Of a stretch of DNA of 5,125 nucleotides, positions 1 to 5,125 are shown in pieces. The notes under the pieces were generated by a model. It did no database searches. It was not told where the DNA came from and saw only the letters and a program-made list of their open reading frames with translations. The translations under genes were made by a program, and so were the position numbers. Position 1 is the stretch's first letter; the number at the start of each line of letters is the position of its first letter. Location of the stretch: positions 1 through 5,125 of the forward strand of contig DXEY01000114.1 in assembly GCA_019114745.1 (NCBI GenBank), written 5' to 3'. The stretch comes from Candidatus Mediterraneibacter colneyensis. GTDB taxonomy: Bacteria > Bacillota > Clostridia > Lachnospirales > Lachnospiraceae.

Positions 1-8
1 GGATCATC

Positions 9-443
9 ATGTATTGTGATTTGAACAATCTTCCCACCCTCGGAATGATGGGGATCGTACTGCATAAAGTAATGAACAGGGCAAAAGAAATGTATCAGGA
101 ATTTGACCTGAATAAAAGCCAGGCAAGTATATTGTTTACCCTGCATCAGCGGGATTCCATGTCACAGAAGGAACTGGCGTCACGGCTGAATGTATCGGCT
201 CCGTCTATCACTTCTGCGATACAGAAGATGGAAAAGGAGGATTATCTGACGCGCCGGCCGGATGAGAACGACCAGAGGGTGATGCGTTTGTCACTGACTG
301 AGAAGGGAAAGTCATGTATCCAGAGTGTCTGGACCGTAGCAGAGAATATGGAGCATCTGATGTTCCGGGGAATGAATGCAGAGGAGACTTTGCTTTTCCG
401 GAGACTTCTTGTCCAGATCCATGACAATCTCAAAGCAGAATAA
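9..443 (+). CDS. MarR-family winged-helix transcriptional regulator
   Basis: This 144-residue protein is a MarR-family regulator, a class of dimeric DNA-binding proteins that usually repress nearby genes until a small molecule binds. Residues 1-35 match the N-terminal dimerisation helix region. Residues 52-76 form the helix-turn-helix (SQKELASRLNVSAPSITSAI), with the recognition helix near 63-75. Residues 80-97 form the wing, with the family D-x-R signature at D88-Q89-R90 and a following SLTEKG. The length is normal for the family and the protein is cytoplasmic. The start is uncertain: only 8 bases lie upstream, the frame is open to the window edge, and no full ribosome site is visible, so the real start could be further upstream. 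It lies 45 nt ahead of two ABC exporter genes on the same strand. It probably autoregulates this operon from an operator outside the window. The family call is firm; the ligand is unknown. Confidence 0.93.
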   Translation: MYCDLNNLPTLGMMGIVLHKVMNRAKEMYQEFDLNKSQASILFTLHQRDSMSQKELASRLNVSAPSITSAIQKMEKEDYLTRRPDENDQRVMRLSLTEKGKSCIQSVWTVAENMEHLMFRGMNAEETLLFRRLLVQIHDNLKAE

Positions 444-471
444 TCGCTTGACATGAAAGAATAATTATGAC

Positions 472-479
472 GGAAAGGA
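472..479 (+). promoter_or_regulatory. Ribosome binding site for the first ABC exporter gene
   Basis: GGAAAGGA lies 9 nt before the ATG at 489 and supports that start. A competing ATG at 484 would encode only Met-Arg-stop, with its stop overlapping the real start codon, so it is unlikely to matter. The 45-nt gap after the MarR gene suggests co-transcription. Confidence 0.7.
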
Positions 480-488
480 TAGCATGCG

Positions 489-2819
489 ATGAAAAATTTA
501 TTTAAATATGTGTCGGAACACTGGAAGTCTCTGATCGCAATTATTGTAATTCTTTTTATCCAGGCATACTGCGACCTGTCGCTTCCCGCATATACGTCGG
601 ATATTGTGAATGTGGGGATCCAGCAGGGAGGAATCGAGGATCAGATTCCGGAAGCGATCCCGGCGGATGAAATGAACCGCCTGCTCCTCTTTGTGCCTGC
701 AGATGAGCAGCAGACTGTACTGGATGCCTATGAGGAGGATAGCAGCACTTATGGCACAGACGCGTATGTGCTGAAAGATTCCGTCTCTGATACAGAACTG
801 GATGCCCTGACAGAAATTCTGGGCGGTCCGATGATGCTTACTGCCGGATTCGAGTCGGGCAGTGAGATGACAGAAGGAACTGAGGAACAGTTAAAGGCAG
901 GACTTCCTGCCGGAACGGCAGCGGATGATATGTCTGTTTTTGATATCATGGAACTGCTTCCGCAGGAGCAGAAAGACGCCCTGGCAGGGGAAATGGAAAA
1001 ACAGATGGAAGAACTCCCGGATACGATACTCGAACAGGCAGCAGTCAGCTACGTGGGTACCGTCTATGAAGATTTGAATATGGATATGGACGGAATCCAG
1101 ATCCGCTATCTGCTGACGACCGGCGGTAAAATGGCAGGGCTGGCGTTCCTCGGAATGGCGGCAAGTATCCTGGTAGGTTTTCTGGCCTCCCGTGTGGGCG
1201 CGGCAACAGGACGCGACCTGAGAGGAAGAGTATTCCGCAAGGTGGTCGGCTTTTCCAATAATGAGTTCGACCATTTCTCCACGGCGTCCCTGATCACCAG
1301 GAGTACCAATGATATCCAGCAGATCCAGCTGATCATTGTCATGCTCCTGCGGATCGTTCTGTATGCGCCGATCCTGGCAATCGGCGGGGTGATACAGGTG
1401 TTCCAGACCAATGTATCCATGTCCTGGATCATTGCACTGGCTGTCGTGCTGATCGCGTTGGTCATCCTGCTCCTGTTTTTGATCGTTATGCCCAGATTTA
1501 AAATACTCCAGAGCCTGGTAGACAGGGTAAACCTGGTCACAAGGGAGATCCTGACGGGGCTGTCGGTCATCCGTGCCTTCAGCACGCAGAAATATGAGGA
1601 AAAACGTTTTGATGGCGCGAACAGGGATCTGACACGGACCAACCTTTTCGTAAACCGTGCAATGACATTTATGATGCCGGTCATGATGCTGATCATGAAC
1701 GGTGTGTCGGTTCTTATTATGTGGACCGGGGCGCACGGGATTGACGAAGGCCAGATGCAGGTAGGCGATATGATGGCGTTCATCCAGTATACGATGCAGA
1801 TCATTATGGGATTCCTTATGCTGTGTATGCTGTCGATCATGCTGCCGAGGGCGGCAGTTGCGGCAGACCGTGTGCAGGAAGTGCTTGACAGTAAAACGGT
1901 GATCCATGATCCGGAAGAACCGGAGAATTTCTCCGGGGAGAAGAAAGGACTCCTGGAATTTGACCATGTCTCCTTCCGGTATCCGGGTGCGGATGAGAAT
2001 GTCCTGCATGACATTACATTTACGGCGAGACCGGGCGAGACGACTGCGATCATCGGAAGTACGGGAAGCGGAAAGTCCACCCTGGTGAACCTGATACCAA
2101 GGTTTTATGATGTATCGGAAGGAAAGATCACGCTAGACGGCGTCGATGTCCGGAGCGCGTCACAGCATGAACTGCGAGAACGGCTCGGATATGTTCCCCA
2201 GAAAGGAATCCTGTTCTCGGGAGATATCGCGTCAAATATCATGTTTGGCAATCCGGACGGATCATCAGATGAGATGATCGAGGCTGCCCGCATTGCCCAG
2301 GCGGAAGAGTTTATAGAGCAGAAACCGGATCGTTACGAAAGCGCGATCTCGCAGGGAGGCGCTAATGTGTCAGGCGGACAGAAGCAGCGTCTGTCGATTG
2401 CAAGGGCGATCGCAAAACATCCGGAGGTGTTTATCTTTGACGACAGTTTTTCCGCCCTTGATTTTAAAACAGATGTAACACTGAGAAAGGCTCTGAGAGA
2501 AAAGACAAAGGACAGTACGGTGATCATCGTTGCCCAGAGGATCAGCACGATCCTGAATGCGGAGCAGATCATTGTCCTGGATGAAGGCAGGATCGCCGGT
2601 ATCGGAACGCACAGGGAACTGATCCAAAACTGCGAAGTATACCGCCAGATCGCGGCATCCCAGTTGTCAGAATCAGAGATGCATGCCGGGATGCAGCCGG
2701 AGAATGGAAAGGAGGTGCCGGTACATGCCTGGAGGAATGCGCGGCAATGCTGCCGGAGAGAAGGCAAAAGACTTCAAAGGAACGATCAGGAAACTGCTCC
2801 GCTATATGAACAGGTTTAA
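489..2819 (+). CDS. Heterodimeric ABC exporter, subunit with degenerate ATP site and large extracytoplasmic insertion
   Basis: This is a membrane-domain plus ATPase-domain half-transporter of 776 residues; typical half-exporters are about 580-600. TM1 lies at about 12-34, followed by an acidic hydrophilic stretch at about 36-207 predicted outside the membrane. TM2 lies at about 212-234, TM3 at 281-303, TM4 at 312-334, TM5 at 391-413 and TM6 at 427-453. The ATPase domain starts near 487: A-loop Y498, Walker A GSTGSGKST at 523-531, Q-loop Q571, signature VSGGQ at 627-631, Walker B ending FIFDD with D651 and D652, D-loop SALD at 655-658, and VAQRIST at 681-687. The catalytic Glu is replaced by D652 and the switch His by Q683, the hallmarks of the degenerate subunit of TM287/288-, LmrCD- or BmrCD-type exporters. 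Its partner is the overlapping downstream gene. The last ~45 residues, partly encoded in the overlap, look non-conserved (CC, Arg-rich). Substrate is unknown; multidrug or peptide export is inference from the MarR context. Confidence 0.93.
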   Translation: MKNLFKYVSEHWKSLIAIIVILFIQAYCDLSLPAYTSDIVNVGIQQGGIEDQIPEAIPADEMNRLLLFVPADEQQTVLDAYEEDSSTYGTDAYVLKDSVSDTELDALTEILGGPMMLTAGFESGSEMTEGTEEQLKAGLPAGTAADDMSVFDIMELLPQEQKDALAGEMEKQMEELPDTILEQAAVSYVGTVYEDLNMDMDGIQIRYLLTTGGKMAGLAFLGMAASILVGFLASRVGAATGRDLRGRVFRKVVGFSNNEFDHFSTASLITRSTNDIQQIQLIIVMLLRIVLYAPILAIGGVIQVFQTNVSMSWIIALAVVLIALVILLLFLIVMPRFKILQSLVDRVNLVTREILTGLSVIRAFSTQKYEEKRFDGANRDLTRTNLFVNRAMTFMMPVMMLIMNGVSVLIMWTGAHGIDEGQMQVGDMMAFIQYTMQIIMGFLMLCMLSIMLPRAAVAADRVQEVLDSKTVIHDPEEPENFSGEKKGLLEFDHVSFRYPGADENVLHDITFTARPGETTAIIGSTGSGKSTLVNLIPRFYDVSEGKITLDGVDVRSASQHELRERLGYVPQKGILFSGDIASNIMFGNPDGSSDEMIEAARIAQAEEFIEQKPDRYESAISQGGANVSGGQKQRLSIARAIAKHPEVFIFDDSFSALDFKTDVTLRKALREKTKDSTVIIVAQRISTILNAEQIIVLDEGRIAGIGTHRELIQNCEVYRQIAASQLSESEMHAGMQPENGKEVPVHAWRNARQCCRREGKRLQRNDQETAPLYEQV
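2708..2715 (+). promoter_or_regulatory. Ribosome binding site that sets the start of the second ABC exporter gene
   Basis: AAAGGAGG lies 9 nt before the ATG at 2725, inside the upstream coding sequence. It favours 2725 over the longer reading that starts at 2683, whose extra 14 residues (Arg/Cys-rich) have no ribosome site and precede this SD. The position within the upstream gene implies translation that is coupled to, or at least overlapping with, that of the first subunit. Confidence 0.85.
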
Positions 2820-4545
2820 GGTTCATATGCTGTTCGTGGCGATATTTGCGATCTGCGGAACCGTGTTCAACATCCTGGGACCGAAGATTCTCGGACAGGC
2901 GACGACGGAGATCTTTAACGGGCTTGTGAGTAAAGTATCCGGAGGGAGCGGTATGGATTTCGGGAAGATCGGACAGATTCTGCTGCTTACTCTGGGGCTG
3001 TATGTGATCAGCGCCCTGTGCAGTTTTATACAGGGGATCATTATGACCGGAGTCTCCCAGAAAACGACCTACCGCCTGCGGAAAGAGATCTCAGAGAAGA
3101 TCAACCGCATGCCGATGAATTATTTTGACACGAAGCCTGTAGGAGAAGTGCTCTCCCGCGTGACCAATGATGTGGATACGCTGGGCCAGAGCCTGAACCA
3201 GAGCGCGACCCAGATGATCACGTCGATCACAACGATCATCGGTGTGCTTGTCATGATGCTGTCTATCAGTCCGCTGATGACGCTGGTGGCGCTGCTGATC
3301 CTGCCAATTTCAGTGCTGCTGATCTCGTTTGTGATGAAACATTCCCAGAAGTATTTCCGCGGCCAGCAGAAATACCTCGGAAATGTAAACGGACAGGTGG
3401 AGGAAATCTACAGCGGCCACAATATCATTAAAGCATTTAATAAAGAAGAAGACGTGATACGCGGCTTTACCGAGACGAATGATAAGCTCTATGACTCCGC
3501 CTGGAAATCCCAGTTCTTTTCCGGGATGATGATGCCGGTCATGCAGTTTATCGGAAATCTCGGCTATGTGGGAGTTGCGATCCTCGGAGGCTTTCTGGCG
3601 ATCCGCAATGTGATCGAAGTAGGTGATATCCAGTCATTTATCCAGTATGTAAGAAACTTTACCCAGCCGATCCAGCAGGTGGCTCAGGTGACAAATATGC
3701 TCCAGCTCACCGCCGCGGCATCTGAGCGCGTATTTGAGTTCCTGGAAGAAGATGAGGAGGACCAGACAGTGGAGAATCCGGTTTCTACAGAGGGACTGAA
3801 GGGAAATGTACAGTTTGACCATGTACACTTCGGCTATACTCCGGATAAGATCATCATTAATGATTTTTCGGCAGATGTAAATGAAGGTCAGAAGATTGCT
3901 ATTGTCGGGCCGACCGGAGCGGGAAAGACGACGATGATCAAACTGCTCATGCGTTTCTATGATGTAAACGGCGGTGCCATCAAGGTGGACGGACACGACG
4001 TCCGGGACTTCAACCGCAGCGAACTGCGGGAAATGTTCGGTATGGTGCTCCAGGATACCTGGCTGTTCCATGGAACGATCATGGAAAATATCCGTTACGG
4101 CAGACTGGACGCGACAGATGAAGAAGTAATCCGGGCGGCAAAGGCGGCACACGTACACCGTTTCGTACAGACACTGCCCGGAGGATATAACATGGAACTG
4201 AACGAGGAGGCAAGCAACGTCTCCCAGGGACAGAAACAGCTCCTCACGATCGCAAGGGCGATCCTCGCCGATCCGAAGATCCTCATCCTCGATGAGGCGA
4301 CAAGTTCGGTTGATACAAGGACGGAAGTTCTGATCCAGAAAGCCATGGATAACCTGATGAAAGGAAGAACAAGTTTCATCATCGCGCACCGTCTTTCAAC
4401 GATACGGGACGCCGGCCTGATCCTGGTCATGAAAGACGGAGATATCGTCGAGCAGGGAACCCATGAAGCCCTCCTTGCACAAAACGGCTTCTACGCCGAA
4501 CTATATAACTCACAGTTTGAATCAACAGATCAGACGTGCGCATAA
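2725..4545 (+). CDS. Heterodimeric ABC exporter, catalytic-site subunit
   Basis: This 606-residue half-transporter (membrane domain then ATPase domain) partners the upstream gene. Six membrane helices are predicted at about 31-53, 82-107, 162-181, 183-205, 266-294 and 300-325, with no large extracellular loop. The ATPase domain begins near 358: A-loop Y371, Walker A GPTGAGKTT at 395-403, Q-loop Q443, signature VSQGQ at 499-503, Walker B ILILDE with D523 and catalytic E524, D-loop SSVD at 527-530, and switch His H555 in AHRLST. The Glu and His are canonical, but the second signature position is Gln instead of Gly. That change falls in the composite site shared with the partner's D652/Q683, so all degeneracy sits in one site. 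The start at 2725 is chosen by the strong SD; an ATG at 2737 is a weaker alternative. The gene overlaps its neighbour by 95 nt and ends directly at a terminator. It resembles YfiC/YheH-like proteins of Firmicutes; substrate unknown. Confidence 0.94.
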   Translation: MPGGMRGNAAGEKAKDFKGTIRKLLRYMNRFKVHMLFVAIFAICGTVFNILGPKILGQATTEIFNGLVSKVSGGSGMDFGKIGQILLLTLGLYVISALCSFIQGIIMTGVSQKTTYRLRKEISEKINRMPMNYFDTKPVGEVLSRVTNDVDTLGQSLNQSATQMITSITTIIGVLVMMLSISPLMTLVALLILPISVLLISFVMKHSQKYFRGQQKYLGNVNGQVEEIYSGHNIIKAFNKEEDVIRGFTETNDKLYDSAWKSQFFSGMMMPVMQFIGNLGYVGVAILGGFLAIRNVIEVGDIQSFIQYVRNFTQPIQQVAQVTNMLQLTAAASERVFEFLEEDEEDQTVENPVSTEGLKGNVQFDHVHFGYTPDKIIINDFSADVNEGQKIAIVGPTGAGKTTMIKLLMRFYDVNGGAIKVDGHDVRDFNRSELREMFGMVLQDTWLFHGTIMENIRYGRLDATDEEVIRAAKAAHVHRFVQTLPGGYNMELNEEASNVSQGQKQLLTIARAILADPKILILDEATSSVDTRTEVLIQKAMDNLMKGRTSFIIAHRLSTIRDAGLILVMKDGDIVEQGTHEALLAQNGFYAELYNSQFESTDQTCA

Positions 4546-4598
4546 AAGATGGCGCTTCCCACGCATGCTTGCATGCAGTAGGGGAGCGTTATCTTTTT
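4545..4598 (+). terminator. Rho-independent terminator of the marR-ABC-ABC operon
   Basis: A 16-bp stem pairs 4545-4560 with 4581-4596, with three G-U wobbles and no mismatches, and runs into five T residues (4594-4598). The 20-nt apical region holds a second small hairpin, GCATG-CTTG-CATGC at 4563-4576. The first stem base is the last base of the stop codon, so termination follows translation immediately. The A-rich 5' flank (4544-4547) gives a short T-tract on the opposite strand, so some bidirectional activity is possible. Confidence 0.9.
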
Positions 4599-4619
4599 AT
4601 GCATAGGGCGGACGCCCTA

Positions 4620-4654
4620 CAGCGAGAGTGAGCGCGGTGAGCGAACTCGAGCTG
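4620..4654 (+). other. GA-interrupted hairpin in repeat copy 1
   Basis: CAGC at 4620-4623 pairs with GCTG at 4651-4654, and GAGT at 4626-4629 pairs with ACTC at 4645-4648. These stems are separated by GA opposite GA. The innermost stem, GCGC at 4632-4635 with GAGC at 4639-4642, has one mismatch. The loop is GGT. Confidence 0.6.
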
Positions 4655-4711
4655 GAGTCTGATCGGACGGAGGAAAAGCCGAGTGCGCCCCAGAAAAGGG
4701 CGGACGCCCTA

Positions 4712-4746
4712 CAGCGGGAGTGAGCGCGGCGCGAGAACTCGAGCTG
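4712..4746 (+). other. GA-interrupted hairpin in repeat copy 2
   Basis: It has the same layout as copy 1, shifted by 92 nt. The first GA step has become GG opposite GA. The inner stem is GCGC with GCGA, leaving one mismatch at its base. The outer CAGC/GCTG and middle GAGT/ACTC stems are unchanged. Confidence 0.6.
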
Positions 4747-4803
4747 GAGTCTGATCGGACGGAGGAAAAGCCGAGTGTGCCCCAGAAAAGGGCGGACGCC
4801 CTA

Positions 4804-4838
4804 CAGCGAGAGTGAGCGCGGCGCGCGAACTCGAGCTG
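4804..4838 (+). other. GA-interrupted hairpin in repeat copy 3 (perfect form)
   Basis: The left arm at 4804-4819 reads CAGC-GA-GAGT-GA-GCGC, the loop at 4820-4822 is GGC, and the right arm at 4823-4838 reads GCGC-GA-ACTC-GA-GCTG. All three 4-bp stems are perfect and both spacers are GA opposite GA. In plus-strand RNA such steps can form tandem sheared G-A pairs, giving a continuous rod. The minus-strand transcript would have UC opposite UC instead, which is less stable. Confidence 0.65.
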
Positions 4839-4912
4839 GAGTCTGATCGGACGGAGGGAAAGCCGAGTGCGCGAGAAGCGCAAAATTGAGGATGGCATCT
4901 GCGCCGAAAGTA

Positions 4913-4921
4913 TGTTAGAAT
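4913..4921 (+). promoter_or_regulatory. Candidate extended -10 promoter for the downstream gene
   Basis: TGTTAGAAT matches the extended -10 pattern TG-n-TATAAT with one change in the hexamer. No good -35 box lies at the usual 16-18 nt spacing (TGGCAT at 4893-4898 is poor; TTGAGG at 4886-4891 is too far). Extended -10 promoters can work without one. Transcription would begin near 4928, just after the repeat array, and give a leader of about 200 nt. Confidence 0.4.
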
Positions 4922-5075
4922 ACAGGCAAAGCATTATATTTCTGACAGATGTCTGAGGTCTGTATCTGAGTCATTTCTGAAAAGATCAACATAAATGCTG
5001 CATCTTCCTGAAGAAGCCGGCGATAAGAAATCTCAATGCTTTTAATTCCATTGAAACAGCAGAGAGATTTTACCG

Positions 5076-5113
5076 GCGAGGGGCTGTGTACAGAATCTCC
5101 TGCATATATTTTT
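5076..5113 (+). terminator. Candidate conditional terminator (attenuator) before the next gene
   Basis: The hairpin pairs GC (5076-5077) with GC (5102-5103), AGGGG (5079-5083) with CTCCT (5097-5101, one G-U), and CTG (5084-5086) with CAG (5091-5093), with a TGTA loop. G5078 and 5094-5096 are bulged. It is followed by the T-rich tract 5104-5113 and then at once by a Shine-Dalgarno, so a constitutive terminator would make little sense; a conditional one would. The bulges make it weaker than the operon terminator. Confidence 0.35.
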
Positions 5114-5120
5114 AAGGAGG
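5114..5120 (+). promoter_or_regulatory. Ribosome binding site of a gene starting just beyond the window
   Basis: AAGGAGG is a near-perfect Shine-Dalgarno, followed by TTTTA to the window end, so a plus-strand start codon is expected within a few bases past 5125. CTCCT at 5097-5101 is complementary to AGGAG at 5115-5119 with a 13-nt loop, so the site could be masked in one leader conformation. Confidence 0.75.
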
Positions 5121-5125
5121 TTTTA

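Larger units (their letters stand above)
4606..4872 (+). repeat. Three tandem copies of a 92-bp structured non-coding repeat
   Basis: The array starts 7 nt after the terminator T-tract. The copies are 4606-4697, 4698-4789 and 4790-4872; the last stops after GTGCGC and is about 83 bp. Copies start GGGCGGACGCCCTACAGCG and contain AACTCGAGCTGGAGTCTGAT. They differ at only a handful of positions and have no length differences within the shared part. The unit length is not a multiple of three, so an open frame read through the array on either strand changes frame at each copy, which argues against a protein. Each copy has a small GGGC-GGAC-GCCC hairpin at its start and a longer GA-interrupted hairpin. 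The base composition is clearly more GC-rich than the flanking AT-rich leader. It may be a member of a genome-wide dispersed intergenic repeat family; that cannot be judged from one window. Confidence 0.9.
4926..5125 (+). promoter_or_regulatory. Structured 5' leader of the next gene with attenuator-like alternative pairings
   Basis: No convincing gene is present in this stretch. Its 5' part can form a domain closed by AGCATT (4930-4935) with AATGCT (4994-4999), enclosing a hairpin of CAGAT (4946-4950) with ATCTG (4964-4968). Its 3' part has a hairpin with outer stem GCCGG (5016-5020)/CCGGC (5073-5077) and inner stem AAATCTC (5028-5034)/GAGATTT (5064-5070). GAGATTTT (5064-5071) can instead pair with AGAATCTC (5092-5099). 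That would disrupt a terminator-like hairpin at 5076-5103 followed by ATATATTTTT. The layout resembles a riboswitch or attenuator, but I recognise no known aptamer consensus and cannot name a ligand. It could also be ordinary AT-rich leader with chance complementarity. Confidence 0.45.

Noticed and set aside
448..476. Perfect TTGACA (448-453) in the gap between the MarR gene and the first exporter gene, a possible internal promoter, with an 8-bp ATAATTAT palindrome at 461-468 as a possible operator half
   Set aside because: No -10-like hexamer lies at 15-19 nt (positions 469-478 read into the Shine-Dalgarno), and the palindrome is too short and AT-rich to call a MarR site.
484..492. Met-Arg-stop mini-frame whose stop overlaps the ATG of the first exporter gene
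   Set aside because: Most likely coincidence; the Shine-Dalgarno spacing suits the ATG at 489, and a two-codon frame cannot be supported from sequence alone.
891..2080. Long minus-strand open frames (372 and 324 codons) opposite the first exporter gene
   Set aside because: They are His/Arg/Gln- or Ser/Ile-rich shadows of the conserved ABC coding frame, with no family features.
2683..2724. Upstream in-frame ATG giving a longer second exporter subunit
   Set aside because: The extra 14 residues (PGCSRRMERRCRY-like) lack a Shine-Dalgarno and the strong AAAGGAGG at 2708-2715 fits the ATG at 2725.
4606..4872. CRISPR array
   Set aside because: The copies are contiguous 92-bp tandem units without variable spacers, and no cas genes are nearby.
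4617..4934. Minus-strand 105-codon open frame across the repeat array
   Set aside because: It is Ser/Arg-rich and shifts frame at every 92-bp unit; it is a by-product of the repeats with no ribosome site and no recognisable protein.

Overview
The window looks like a Lachnospiraceae-type (Clostridia, Firmicutes) chromosome segment. This rests on protein flavour and layout (a MarR regulator followed by two Firmicutes-style half-size ABC exporters, AGGAGG-type ribosome sites, GC near one half). No 16S or other marker is present, so the assignment is inference.

Positions 9-4545 hold a compact three-gene plus-strand operon. It contains a MarR-family winged-helix regulator (9-443, whose true start may lie upstream), an ABC exporter half-transporter with a large extracytoplasmic insertion (489-2819), and a second ABC half-transporter (2725-4545). 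The two transporter genes overlap by 95 nt in different frames. Their nucleotide-binding motifs are complementary. The first subunit has Asp in place of the catalytic Glu and Gln in place of the switch His, but an intact VSGGQ signature. The second has an intact Glu and His but a degenerate VSQGQ signature. Together they should form a heterodimeric exporter with one degenerate and one consensus ATP site, as in TM287/288, BmrCD and LmrCD. The MarR protein probably represses its own operon in response to an exported or related compound. The operon promoter and operator lie upstream of the window. A strong intrinsic terminator (4545-4598) begins at the last base of the second transporter's stop codon.

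Positions 4606-4872 hold three direct tandem copies of a 92-bp GC-rich non-coding repeat (two full, one truncated to 83 bp). Each copy carries a symmetrical hairpin in which short Watson-Crick stems are separated by GA/GA steps. The third copy is the most perfect.

Positions 4873-5125 contain no convincing gene. A candidate extended -10 promoter at about 4913-4921 would start an RNA leader of roughly 200 nt that ends in a strong Shine-Dalgarno at 5114-5120, for a gene whose start codon lies just past the window. This leader has mutually exclusive pairings: an anti-antiterminator, an antiterminator, and a terminator-like hairpin with a U-tract, plus a possible SD-blocking helix. That architecture resembles a riboswitch or attenuator. 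I do not recognise it as a known class.

The most interesting parts are the 92-bp hairpin repeats, the unassigned leader, and the large extracytoplasmic domain on the degenerate exporter subunit.
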